Source: Medicago truncatula (Eukaryota > Streptophyta > Magnoliopsida > Fabales > Fabaceae). Taken from it: 64,000 nt of DNA. The stretch covers positions 50,741,762 to 50,805,761 of the forward strand of contig NC_053042.1 of the NCBI RefSeq assembly GCF_003473485.1, read 5' to 3'. The notes below the pieces were generated by a model that saw only the letters and a program-made list of their open reading frames with translations, did no database searches and was not told the origin of the DNA. The position numbers were made by a program, and so were the translations under genes. How positions within the stretch are numbered: position 1 is the stretch's first letter; each line of letters starts with the position of its first letter. Shown here piece after piece: positions 11,790 through 23,855 of this stretch.

Positions 11790-13444
11790 TTTTGTATTTT
11801 ACGATAACACTATTATATAATACGTTAATTATATTTTTTCACGGGACACATATTAATATTTTTCACACTCAAACATATTAGTAAATAAAATCTATGATTA
11901 TTTTTATTCATTAGCTTTTTTCATATCGTCAATACTAAAACAAGAACAATATTATAATATACTTTGATTAATCATACTTCAATTTTTTCTGTTTTTTTTA
12001 AATGTATCACTAAAAAACCCGTTGGAGTGTACAATTGTAACACGAGACCCATTTTAGTAACTACAACGAGTGATCAATTTTTAGTATTTTTTAAATATCT
12101 CTAATTAAACACCACGATTGCCTAAGTTTTATTAATATATTAATAAAATATATGTGAGTGTATGGACTATTAATAAAAATATATATGAGTATATGTTTGT
12201 TTTATGGGAATATATTAATATATTCTTATTTCTGAAATTTAATGGGAATTATATATTGATAAAATACAAATGAGTATATGAACTATGTTTTAACAAAAAT
12301 ATATCTCACTATATGTTTTTTACGGGAATATGTTAGTATATATTTATTTATGAAATGTATTTTCATTTATTAGCTTTTTTAATATCGTCAATACTAAAAC
12401 AAGAACAATATTATAATATATTATGATTAATCATACTTCAATTTTTTCCGTTGTTTTTTTTAATTGTATCACTAAAAAAATCAGTGGAGTGTCCAATTGT
12501 AATACGGGACCCATTTTAGTAACTACAAACGATTAATCAGTTTTAATTAATATTTTTTTAATATCTCTATTTAAACACCGCGACTGCCAAAGTTTTATTA
12601 ATATATTCAAAAAATATATGTGGGTGTATGAACTATTTATTAATAAAAATATTTATATGTGAGTATATGTTTGTGTTACGGGAATATATTAGTATATTCT
12701 TATTTCTGAAATCTAATGGAAACAATATATTGATAAATATATATTGTATGGACTATATATTAATAAAAATATATATGACTATATGTTTTTATCCGGTAAT
12801 ATGTTAGTATATGTTTATTTGTAGAATGTATTTTCATTTTTTTAAATATCGTCAATACTAAAACAAACAAAAAAATTATAATATATTATGATTAATCATA
12901 CTTCAATTTTTTCCGTTTTTTTAAATGTATCAATAAAAAACCCGTTGGAGTGTACAATTGTAACACGGGACCCATTTTAGTAACTATAACGAGTGATCGG
13001 TTTTAATTAATATTTTTTAATCTTTTAAAAAAAAAAGTATTTTTTAATATCTCGATTTAAACATCGTAACTGCCTAAGTTTTATCAATATATTAATAAAG
13101 TATATGTTGGTGTATGGACTATATATTAATAAAAAATATATGAGTATATATTTGTTTTACGGGAATATATTAATATATTCTTATTTATATTGATAGAATA
13201 TATATGAGTGTATGGACTATATATTAACAAAAATATATCTCACCGTATTTTTTTTACGGGAATATGTTAGCATATGTTTATTTATGAAATATATTTTACG
13301 ATAACAATATTATATAATACATTAATTATGATTTTTCACGTGATGCTTATTAGTATTTTTCACACTAAAACATATTAGTAAATAAAAACTATGATTATTT
13401 TCATTTATTAGCTTTTTTTGGTTACTATTTATTAGCTTTTTTAA
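11790..13444. repeat. AT-rich tandem array, about 460-bp unit
   Basis: The motif ATCGTCAATACTAAAAC recurs near 11927, 12384 and 12848, and partly near 13445, giving periods of about 457 and 464 bases and then a longer step. Each unit also carries GGGACCCATTTTAGTAACTA and runs of ATATATGAGTATATG. A separate 130-bp block (TTTTACGATAACA...CACACT...CATATTAGTAAATAAAA) occurs on both sides, at about 11795-11920 and 13295-13420. No coding potential is seen. It may be a small satellite or the inside of an unrecognised element. Confidence 0.7.
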
Positions 13445-13502
13445 TATCGTCAATACTAAAATTTAATATATATTTGTTCATATTAAAATTTAATTATTTT
13501 AT

Positions 13503-13640
13503 CCCCGTGAGTTTAGTTCAGTTGGTAGGGATATCGTATTTTATATGCAGGGGCTGGGGTTCGAACCCCGGACACTCCACTTCTCGACAATTAAATTTTG
13601 TGTGAGCTCTAGCCACTAAACTACTTGACAAAAACAAAAA
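13503..13640 (+). mobile_element. tRNA-derived SINE, 11-bp target duplication
   Basis: The plus strand carries an A box (TAGTTCAGTTGG) and a B box (GGTTCGAACCCC), separated as in tRNA-derived promoters. They are followed by a non-tRNA body and an A-rich tail. Perfect 11-bp repeats (AATTATTTTAT) sit at 13492-13502 and 13641-13651. It cannot fold as a complete tRNA, so it is not a tRNA gene. Confidence 0.85.
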
Positions 13641-14740
13641 AATTATTTTATAATTTTTTATTTCTACTGATTAACATTATTATGCTTTAAATACTTTACA
13701 TATTTTCACTATAGACAAAAAAAAAAATCACTCTGCCATACCATACAGCGCGGTGAAGCCCGTGCTACAGCGCGGTGAAGCCCGTGCTACAGCACGAATA
13801 TCTCGATCAGTTTCATTAAGTTATAGATTTTTTTGAAATATTCATAATCTCAATGATCTATTTAAAAGTTCTCTAGAAAATCAAAAACCAATTTGATGTT
13901 TTGCTCAAAAACTCAAATATCACGTGGTTCGCTGGCTATTGAAGAATAACATTCTGTCGTCAAAGGTAATTAGATATTTAGCACGCTAATGATCACATTG
14001 TTTCACTGTAGAAGTTAAGCAATCAAATTAATCATTTATTCTTGTTGTGAACGTAAGGAAAAACATATACAGACTGTACTATTCCCTTCTTTAATTTTCC
14101 ATAACAACGAAAATTAAGTCAATGATCTCGGTTTTTTATTTTTATTAATTAATTATTAACCATAGATGACTAAAAATATTTCATTGTTGATATTGGGTAA
14201 GGGACTTGGGAGTTGAGATAAGGTGCATACACCCATAAACATTCTAACAATTAATTATTAACAATTAATTTTGGCGGTTTAATAATAGTAATAATAATAA
14301 TAATATTCATTTCATCATCGCATCACAATGTATTTCAAATTTATGGGGCTAATTATGTTGGAGAGCTTATGAGGCACATAAAATAGATTCTCTTTTTCAA
14401 TCATAGTTTTAATATGTATGAGTCAAGAATCGAATCTCAGACCACAATTTTAAGGGGTTCAAGTCTGTTATCACTTGAACTAATCCATCCATTGTTGATT
14501 TATATAAACAAAATATTAATAAGTACTTGTAACGTTCATGAGATATTAAAATATGATTGAAGTAAAACTGTTTATATTTACTGTATATAGTTTTAAATTC
14601 TGCAAACTTTTTATCTCAATTCAATGTTCAAGGAAGTTTACAAAATCATTTAACTTGGTCATTAAATCAGTAGAACCCGCCGGGAATAAAGTAATATACA
14701 TTTCAAAATTCAGCTTAATTTTCATGTGTCACAAAATTTG
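13641..14740. other. Intergenic upstream of amine oxidase 1
   Basis: Includes a tandem pair of 22-bp GC-rich units at about 13747-13790 (CAGCGCGGTGAAGCCCGTGCTA), followed by CAGCACGAAT. It resembles the hairpin of plant Helitron 3' ends but lacks a clear CTAGT terminus. The rest holds no gene. Confidence 0.4.
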
Positions 14741-14744
14741 GTAC

Positions 14745-14754
14745 TATATATAAA
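14745..14754 (+). promoter_or_regulatory. TATA box of amine oxidase 1
   Basis: TATATATAAA lies 56 bases before the ATG at 14810, which fits a plant core promoter with a short leader. Confidence 0.55.
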
Positions 14755-14809
14755 ATAGAACATGGAGGCCATAACATATATCTCATAAATTTTATGCAAA
14801 AAAATAGAA

Positions 14810-17800
14810 ATGATCATATCATCAAGGTTTGGTAAAGCAACAACCATGATTGCACAATGTCTAGTTCTAGCATTTTTTCTTAAATTCAGCTTCATTAATA
14901 GTTATTCTCACCCTTTAGACCCTCTATCTCCAACTGAAATAAACAAAACAAGACAGATAGTTCAACAATCTTACCTTGGTGCTATTCCTAATATTACCTA
15001 TCATTTTGTTGATGTTGAAGAACCAAACAAAAACAATGTCCTAAAGTGGTTGTCATCATCTACAACAAAACAAAAGCCTAGTATTCCTAGACAAGCCAAG
15101 GTAGTTGTTAGAGCCAAAGGTGAAACCCATGAGCTAGTGGTAGACTTAACAAAAGGTTTAATTGTATCAGATAAAATCTACAAGGGTCATGGATACCCTC
15201 CTTTTACATTCATTGAGCTTTTCAAAGCTAGTAAATTGCCTCTTACATATCCTAAATTCAAAGAGTCAATTGCCAAAAGGGGCTTAAATTTGTCTGAAAT
15301 TTCTTGTGTACCATTCACAATTGGTTGGTATGGAGAAAAAATCACAAGGAGAGCCCTTAAAGTGTCATGCTTCTATAGGGATGAATCAGTAAATATTTGG
15401 GCAAGGCCTGTTGAAGGAATCACATTACTAGTTGATGTTGATTTAATAAAGATTATTATGTATAATGATAGATATAGGGTACCTATGCCTAAAGCTGAAG
15501 GTACAAATTTTCAATCTTCAAGTAAAGAGTCTAAAATATTTGCTACATGTAACATATCAAATATTGGATTTACCATAAAAGGCAATGAAGTGAAATGGGG
15601 TAATTGGATTTTTCATGTTGGGTTTAATGCTAGAGCAGGAATGATTATATCAACTGCTTCTATATTTGATGATAAAAAACAAAAGTATAGGAGAGTGATG
15701 TATAGGGGTCATGTGTCTGAGACATTTGTTCCTTACATGGATCCTACATTAGAATGGTATTTTAGGACTTTCATGGATGTTGGGGAATTTGGTTTTGGAC
15801 GTTCAGCTGATAGCTTGCAACCCAAGGTTGATTGCCCGGGAAATGCAGTGTATATGGATGGTTTTATGGTGGGTCCTAATGGAGAGGTGCAACAAGTACC
15901 AAGGGCTATTTGCATGTTTGAGAGGAATTCTGGTAATGTGGCTTGGAGACACATGGAAATCAACAATCCCACAAAATTGGTAAGGTGTCATATATTATAT
16001 TATAATTTTGTTATTTCATCAGGTTTTCTATTTAGGAGGGAAAATTAATTCATGTTTTCATGATAATATTTATTACATTTTCATTTTAGGAGTTTGTTGG
16101 AAAAATAATAATTAATCTAGTTGAACTTTTCAAAAGAAAAAAAAAATGTCCTATGAAAAGGATCAAGAAAAACCTATAAATGGTCTTGTATTTAGGGATG
16201 AAGGAGGTAGTAAATTTTCATTTTCAATTGGTGTTGAAGCTAGTTGAAATATATGATCTGTTTGGATTGATATATTTAAACGTATCTACTAGCATAGGAA
16301 TATTATGAGACTTTAGGAGAGTTTATGGAATTACTTTATAAAATGTTTATAAGTTGTTTTCAATTTATTTTTGTTAACAACCCATTTGGGGTTGGCCTAG
16401 TGGTTGGCTTGAGATCTTGGAGTTTGCTCCGTGGGCTAAACGGAGCCCCCGCAAGTGGGGGGTGGGATTGGTCCATTCGATTTAGTAAATTCTTGGATCG
16501 GATATCGAATTTTAAAAAAAATAAAAAATGTTAAAGCAGTTTGACTTTATTTTTTGTTAAGAAAATAGTTTATACATAAACATTTATACCATAAACATTT
16601 GTGCTATAAGTGCTTGATTTAATTATTTATCCAAAAAGGGTCTTAAGCTGTTTTTCATTGGACACATTTGATGTGTTTTTCTGCAGATAAGAGATGGAGA
16701 GGCTGATATAACTTTGGTGGTCAGAATGATTGCTACTGTGGGTAACTATGATTATATTCTTGATTGGGAATTCCTGAAAAGTGGCAGCATAAAAGTTGGG
16801 GTAAAATTCTTGTACCACAATTTTACCTTTAGATTTTTTTTTTAAAGACCTTACAATTTATATTACAATAGCAAAATGATAAATTAATGTAACATACATT
16901 TAGTTTTAAGTCAAACAAACTGCACTTATCCTAATTTCCTAAATAGTTTTGTATTGTCATATGCATAGGTGGCTCTAACAGGTGTATTAGAAATGAAAGC
17001 AGTCCCATACACACATAAAAATCAAATAAAAGAAAGAGTATTTGGAACCTTAGTGGCAGAAAACACCATAGCCAATTATCATGATCACCTTGTAACATAT
17101 TATCTTGACCTTGACATTGATGATAATGCAAACTCTTTCATCAATGCAAAGTTGCAAAAGGTCAAAGCAAGTGGATTTGGAACACCAAGAAAAAGTTACT
17201 GGACGGTTAATAAAGAAGCTGTCAAAAGGGAAGCTGAGGCTAGAATTACGCTCGGCTTAGAGCCAAATGAGCTGTTAATAGTTAACCCTAATAAAATGAC
17301 AAAGTTAGGTAATCAAGTGGGTTACCGGTTGATTAGTGGACAACCGGTCAGTTCTTTGTTGGACGATGATGATTATCCACAAAGAAGAGCTTCTTATACA
17401 AAGTATCAAGTGTGGGTTACTCCCTATAATAAGTCAGAAAGATGGGCCGGAGGGTTCTATGCTGATAGGAGCCGTGGAGATGATGGCTTAGCCGTTTGGA
17501 GCCAGAGGTAACTTTCTTTACCTTACATGATCCGTTAAAAAAATAAGGACAAGACATGAAAATTTAGTTTTAAGGTGTTTGATTTATAAAACTGTTTCTT
17601 AAACATGATAAACTCGAGGTAAGAGACACCCTAAACTACATCCCAATATTTTGTCCTACATATAAGTTATTTAAAATACAAAAATAATTTTTTGTTCACA
17701 AAAAATCGTATAAGGCAAAAAATTATTCAATATTATAAAAATTTGTCATGTGTTGTTCTGTCTTATGCTATTATGTTTAGTACATCAAACGCACATGTGT

Positions 17801-18082
17801 TACAAAATTTATTCATATTAAAATCGATTCTTGTGTTGAAATAAGGATTAATTTTTTTAATGAAATAAGAAAAATTCAGCTTATTAATCAAATTCTATCT
17901 ATTGCTGAACTTTGAATTGGACAAACAGGAACAGAGAAATTGAGAATACAGACATAGTGCTGTGGCACACAGTTGGGATCCATCATGTTCCTTATCAAGA
18001 AGATTTTCCAGTAATGCCAACAGTTCAGGGTGGTTTTGAACTCAGGCCAGCTAACTTTTTCGAAAGCAATCCATTGCTTTGA
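14810..18082 (+). CDS. Copper amine oxidase 1 (secreted, short C-terminus)
   Basis: Exons 14810-15979, 16687-16800, 16969-17507 and 17929-18082 join to 658 aa. Copper amine oxidases oxidise primary amines such as putrescine to aldehyde, ammonia and hydrogen peroxide, in plants usually in the cell wall. A hydrophobic signal sequence ([15 protein letters not shown]) precedes [12 protein letters not shown] second in-frame ATG at 14846 starts just before it. The catalytic Asp is in [10 protein letters not shown] (about 323). The Tyr that becomes topaquinone is in TVGNYDY (about 411). The copper ligands are YHDH (466, 468) and the second His of the HH pair in [14 protein letters not shown] (627). 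Compared with amine oxidase 2, the first intron is missing exactly, and the protein stops after NPLL, about 17 residues early. All catalytic residues are intact, so activity is plausible. Confidence 0.9.
16378..16528 (+). mobile_element. SINE inside intron 1 of amine oxidase 1
   Basis: The body starts GGGGTTGGCCTAGTGGTTGG, an A-box-like head typical of legume tRNA-derived SINEs. It has a decayed B-box-like region (TGGTCCATTCGAT) and ends in an A-rich tail. TGTTAA at 16372-16377 and 16529-16534 may be the target duplication. It lies in an intron and does not touch the exons. Confidence 0.6.
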
Positions 18083-18820
18083 GTATAAAGTACAGCTTAA
18101 TGCTTCTGTACCAAAAAAACAAAAAGTACAGCTTAATGCAAGCATATATATATATGTTCAAATATACACAAGATGATAAAATTTATTATTTATATTGTTC
18201 TTTAATGTTATAAAGTGTAGATATATATCTTGTTTATTATGTTTCATTGGTGTTTATCTGTGTGTAGCGTAACTTTATAAACTCTTCTTAAGTTTATTCA
18301 GACAAACCTTCTGAGGGATAAACTTGTTTGACATCGGTAATATATTTCATTTTAGTTTATTTAAAAAAAGTTTTAATAATTTAGAGTTCGGTTGATAGAT
18401 AAGTAAAATCCGTCTAATAATATTGAGTTAGGATTCGAACTTTGACTCTTGCCTACCATATATTCGGTTTCAACTAAAGTTCATTGACACTTAAGTCCAA
18501 TCATTATATTTTTCAAATGTTTGTTCTCTTCTTCTTTTTCTTAATTTTCCGTACATTTCTTTTCGTTTGGAGATAATCTTTTTCAATGTGCGTCGGACAA
18601 TAAATATGAATATGTCTTCCGATCGAGGTACAAAACATAGTTTCTCATGTTGTTAACCCTTCCTTCTACTAGACTCCTTACGTTGGTAATGTCCCAAATG
18701 TTTATACGATACTTATATGATCCCTATTTTTTTTTTTAATGAATTTGGGGTTTAAAAAATTAAAATTTAACCTGCATGAAGAAAATGGTAACATGACATC
18801 TTACACCTCAGCACAATTAT

Positions 18821-18872
<52 letters not shown>

Positions 18873-19602
18873 CTCAAAAAGAAAAAGAGATTTGAATCTG
18901 CTTCCATATGAAAGCAGTGCTAGTATACAACATGGTACCAAGATACATGTAGGATTGACGAGCCACCAAGGGTACCAAGTCATTGTCCTTTTGCTTATAA
19001 ACTATACATAAATTTTATTTTAAATATTTGTTAAAATTATCAACTCTTTTCCTGCATGTGTCTTTTTTAATCTAAAATTTTAATTTATAAAAATATGATC
19101 AATGTGAAGGTTAACATTTGTTCGTGATAGCCATGAGATGAGGTTATTGGTTCTAGTTCTAGTAAAATTGTTAAACTAGAACTGGGGTTTGGTTTGGTTT
19201 CCTAAGCATGAAGGCACTGTAATGTTTGTTGAATTTTCTATGCGACAAAAAAGTCTAAGCACTAGCAACTTATTTGAAAAAAATGTATAAATTCAATATC
19301 AAATCACCTTAGCATTTTGTATACGTAATTGAGTTTAGACTCAAGATGCATATTTGAACTTTTACTAATCAAAATTATCTATTTTTTACTCACTAATTAA
19401 AGTTATCTAGTAAGCTCTTTACAAGATTATTACAATTTACATTCTATACGTCTTGTCTTCTAATGGTATACTACTCCACTACTACTAGTCAACTTTGATT
19501 GGCATTTTTCTTTTGAAAATCATGAATTCTAGACTTATCTAAACTTTTTTCTTCCATGCACTGTCCTAATCCAAAGAAAAGACTCTTCTCCAATTAAAAT
19601 GC
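18083..19602. other. Intergenic with 43-base poly(A)
   Basis: Apart from the 3' untranslated end of amine oxidase 1, no gene is seen. An uninterrupted run of A at 18828-18870 could be the tail of an old retroposon, but no element body is recognised upstream of it. Confidence 0.45.
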
Positions 19603-19610
19603 ATATAAAA
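19603..19610 (+). promoter_or_regulatory. TATA box of receptor-kinase pseudogene
   Basis: ATATAAAA lies about 80 bases before the ATG at 19691. The promoter appears to be preserved although the gene is broken. Confidence 0.45.
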
Positions 19611-19690
19611 CGGTTATAGTTACAACTTCAGCTTCATCTTCCAACTCATTAGTCTTTCCCACAATTCTCTCTTTTCTTCCAAAATTATTA

Positions 19691-21955
19691 ATGTTACCAC
19701 TAAATTCCTTGCTTCTTTCATTGCATATTCTTAGCTATTCATCTTTTCTAGAGGTCAAAGGACCAATAATCATAATAATACCATTGAATTAGGCTCCAGA
19801 ATTGTTGCTGGCACTAATTCATCATGGAAATCACCCTCTGGAGATTTTGCCTTTGGATTCTACCCTCTTGTTTGTTAGTTCTCACTATCTTGTTGGAATT
19901 TGGTTTGATAAGATTCCACAGAAAACATTGGTTTGGTCGGCAAACCGTGACGATCCAGCTCGAATCGGTTCAACCGTCAATTTCACAGTAAAAGGCCAAA
20001 TTTTACTGCAACATGCAAACAAAACTTTAGTTATAATCTACAATGGTACTAATGCAACTTCTGCTATGATGCAAGATAATGGGAATTTTTTATTGTTAAA
20101 CTCTCTTTCAAAAATCATCTGGCAGAGTTTTGATTCACCAACAGATACTATTTTACCAGGCCAAATTTTGAACATGGGTCATATGCTTTTTTCTAATGCC
20201 AATGGGACAGAAGATTACTCGACTGGTCAATACAAATTAGAGGTTCAAAAATCCGATGGCAACATTGTTATATCAGCATTTCCGTATTCGGATCCCGGTT
20301 ACTGGTATACTTCAACTACTTCCAACACAAGTGTAAGACTTATATATCTTCAACAACATATAACAGCTTTTATTTATACTGTCATTGGCACACACAACAT
20401 ATTTAACATGGCCACAGAAGTGCCTAATCCAGTTCAAAACTATTATCATCGAGCAACGATCAACGACCGTGGAAATTTTTAACAGATGATTTATCTTAAA
20501 GAGAGTGGAAAAGATTGGACAGTTATATGGCAGGCTATAACTCAGCCATGCACAGTGAATGCTATTTGTGGTGTGTATGGTTTTTGCAATTCACCTGATA
20601 ACAGCACAGTTAATTGTAGTTGTTTACCTGGATACACGCCTTTTGATCCAAATTTTCCATCCAAAGGGTGTTATCCTAATGTTGCCTTAGATTTATGTGC
20701 TAAAAATGCAAATTCCTCTGCATCAAACATTACAGTGGTGAAAATTCAAAATGCTGATATACCAAACAGCATATTTTTTGATCTACAAAGAATAGACTCA
20801 TCTGATTTGGACAGTTGCAGTAAGGAAGTGATGAATGATTGTTTCTGCATGGCTGCTGTTTTGATTGACTCAGTTTGTTATAAGAAAAGGACACCTCTTT
20901 TAAATGCAAGAATAAGTATACCTGAAACTAGCAATAGAGTGACACTGATTAAAGTTCCTCAAATTCTTCAAGAGGATCAAAATGATTCACCTTCTCGAGT
21001 CGTTTTGATCGTAGCCGCATCAACATGTTCTATGCTTGCTATTGTGTTTGCAACTATTGCTATCTATTATCATCCCACATTTGGCTATCTTATCAAGAAA
21101 GAGACGCCGCCGAAGCCAAAGCCTGTGGACATCAACTTAAAGGCATTTTCATTCCAAGAATTGAGAGAAGCGACAAACGGATTCAGAAACGAACTCGATC
21201 GTGGAGGTTTTGGTACAGTCTATTTTGGCATGACACATCACAAGAATCTTGTGAGGTTGTTAGGTTTCTGCAACGAGCAGAATCATCGTCTTCTGGTTTA
21301 TGAAATGATGAGAAATGGAACATTATCAAGTTTCATTTTTAGGGAGGAGGATAAAGATAAACCAAGTTGGGAACATAGAGCTAAAATTGTTGTTGAAATT
21401 GCTAGAGGCTTGATGTACCTGCATGAAGAGTGTGACCCTCAGATAATCCACTGCGACATAAAGCCGCAAAATGTTCTTCTTGACTCAAATTATACGGCAA
21501 AAATTTCAGATTTTGGAATGGCAAAGCTATTAATGAATGACAGAAGTAGAACAAGCACAAATGTTAGAGGGACAATGGGATATTTGGCACCAGAATGGCT
21601 CAAAAATGCGCCTATCACTGCAAAAGTGGATATCTACAGCCTTGGTGTCATGTTGCTTGAAATCTTATTTTGCAAAAGGCACATTGAGTTGAATCAAATT
21701 GAAGATGGAACAGAGGGTGGTGATGACATGATACTTATAGATTGGGTTCAATATTGGGCAAAAGAAGGGAAACTAAGAGACATTGTTAGTAATGATGTTG
21801 AAGTTGTTAATGATTTCAATAGGTTTGAGAGAATGACTATGGTTGGACTGTGGTGCTTGTGTCCTAATCCAACTATTAGGCCATCTATTGCAAAGGTGTT
21901 GCAGATGTTGGAAGGAGATTCTGAAGTTAGTGTTCCACCATTGTTTGATGGGTAA
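19691..21955 (+). pseudogene. G-type lectin S-receptor-like kinase, broken
   Basis: An intronless receptor-kinase frame, as in the LECRK/RLK1 group. It begins with a signal-peptide-like stretch from 19691, then changes frame near 19750 (the frame reading TIELGSRIVAGTNSSWKS). It changes back near 19880 (the frame reading YLVGIWFDKIPQKTLVWSA, a bulb-lectin motif). An in-frame TAA at 20480-20482 stands where Gln is expected. Beyond it are an EGF/PAN-like Cys-rich part, a membrane helix ([20 protein letters not shown]) and a kinase domain with [11 protein letters not shown] and APE. The kinase N-lobe runs from [10 protein letters not shown] straight to [13 protein letters not shown], so about 45 residues with the ATP-binding Lys and helix-C Glu are missing. 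Any translated kinase part would be catalytically dead. Confidence 0.85.
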
Positions 21956-23011
21956 ATTTTGTAACTAATTTTTGCTCTTATTTTTGTGTTTAATACAAGA
22001 CTAATGTTTGAGTTGTTCATGGCTAAAAGCCTTTTTCTCTTTCTCCTCTGAGTTAATTGTAGCTAAAGCTTCTCTAATAATACAGTAAACAGTCATTGTG
22101 GTCCTTAAATATGTGAGAGGTTGTTGCAATAGTATCTGAATGTATCAAAATTATATAAGTATATACAAATGCATCTTTCGTTTGTCAGTTTGGTCATGAA
22201 ATGCATCTTTCATTAATTAGTTTAATTCTCGAGTGTGTTCTTTTAATGGTCAATTTGATTCATAGAGTTACCACCAAAATATACACTTAATGATGTTTTT
22301 TGTAATTTTGTTAAAAACTATAATATAACGACAATGCATCATATATTTAGGAATCAAAGTAATTGCTTACTCCCTATTTCTAATAATATTATAGTATGAG
22401 ATCTCCCATGTGCCTTGTCGCACAAGAGCAGGACTTTATCGATTAGGATCATTAATGTGATTACTAACAAAATACGGTATTCTTGTTGGGTTTCACGAAA
22501 ACGGTTATGGTTGGACACCTCTATATAAGGACAAGTTGTGGGCCATTGCAAGGGGTGATTCTTTTTTCACCACTTTCATCGACTCTTCTACGATGCTCTC
22601 TTTAGATTTTCCCTTTGTAATATAATTGTACACTCATCGGAGAACTACCTCCACCATAAATCGGAGAACTACCTCTACCGTAAATTAGTACAGCTCCGCC
22701 GCATTGTAGAACCTTTTGTACTATTACGTTGATTGAATACATTACAATCGGATATACCCCAGATCAAGTGGGATGCATCTTCCACCTTTCAAACCAATTT
22801 TGTAACGATTCATTTATACACAGCCCATATTTTAAGATATTTGGTAAGGAAGATTTTGCTATCACAACCCAATAAAAAAACTAAATAGACCCCTAGATCA
22901 ATAGTCAAAAGTTTATCTTATATACTTGTTGTTTTTAACATTGGTCTAACCACTTGTGATACCTTATCTAATGGTTTGTGTTGCATCGCTTCCTTATAAG
23001 CATGACTAATC
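21956..23011. other. Intergenic, possible old LTR fragment
   Basis: No gene is seen. About 22450-22750 has some LTR features: a TATA box (CTATATAAGG near 22522), a downstream T-rich/poly(A)-like stretch, and a TGT...ACA outline. It has no partner or clear target duplication. A 22-base unit containing ATCGGAGAACTACCTC is repeated in tandem near 22640-22680. Confidence 0.3.
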
Positions 23012-23016
23012 TAATG

Positions 23017-23808
23017 TGTTGAAATTGACTTGAAATTTCTGATTTTGTAAAGGCCAAATCGTGGCGCGATTTTGGGAGCCGTGACGCGATTTCTCTTGGT
23101 AGAATGGATGTTTTTGCTGAAGGTAAATCGCGGCGCGATTCAGTACTGGCGTGGCGCAATTTATGGATAAGGTCGTTGTACCTTGGGTCGTACGTTTAAA
23201 ATCGTGGCGCGATTCTGACAGGCGCGGCGCGATTTCGTCTGTCACTGTGTACTATATAAGTGTTTCTTTGCAGATTTTGAATGAGAGCTTTTAGAGAGAG
23301 AAACTTGGATTACAAAGGAGGTAACTTTAGGGTTGAGTGTCTTTGTAGCGAGGTTCTCTTGGGTTGGGAAACATTGTAAACACCTTGGGTAGTGAGATTT
23401 CACCATTGGAAGGATCAAAAAGCTTCCTTTTGTGTTTTTTCTTAGGTTTCATTGAGAGTGTGGGTGATGTGAAAATGGGTAGAAATTAGGACTTGTTCTT
23501 TTGTAAGCTTATAAGCTAATTTCTTGTAACTCATTGTAACACTTTCATCTTAGTGGATTGGAGGGCTGCTCTCTCCCCCAGATTCGGTCATATTGGACCG
23601 AACTGGGTCAACAATCTTGGTGTGTTTGTTCCTTTCTTTGATTGCTTATCTTTATTGCTTTGATTATACTTGTGGTGTTGCTCTACACTTAGATTTAGGT
23701 CTGTTTTGTTGTTGTTACTTGGAGACACTTTATCTATTGATTACCACTTCCTTTGCTCCACACATCTTTGTTATTCATTGGTGTGATATTTTGTCAGAAT
23801 TCACAACA
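23017..23808 (+). repeat. 5' LTR of copia element
   Basis: It is 792 bp long. The first 220 bases hold three doublets of a palindromic motif AATCGYGGCGCGATT plus a half-like GCGYGGCGCRATT (23056-23092, 23126-23162, 23199-23235). A TATA box (CTATATAAG) follows near 23252, so the motifs occupy the promoter (U3) region. Confidence 0.9.
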
Positions 23809-23855
23809 ATTGGCGCCCACCGTGAGGAAAAAGCGTTATTGGTATAGTTGGTATC

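Noticed and set aside
13503..13590. tRNA-gene-like A and B boxes
   Set aside because: The boxes are well spaced, but the sequence has no tRNA cloverleaf and carries an A-rich tail and target duplications; it is a SINE.
18828..18870. Poly(A) as the tail of a processed pseudogene
   Set aside because: No mRNA-like or coding sequence lies upstream and no target duplication was found.
22968..23245. Minus-strand open frames over the copia 5' LTR
   Set aside because: They overlap the GC-rich palindromic doublets and have no family match; open by composition. The same holds at 39163-39537 in the solo LTR.
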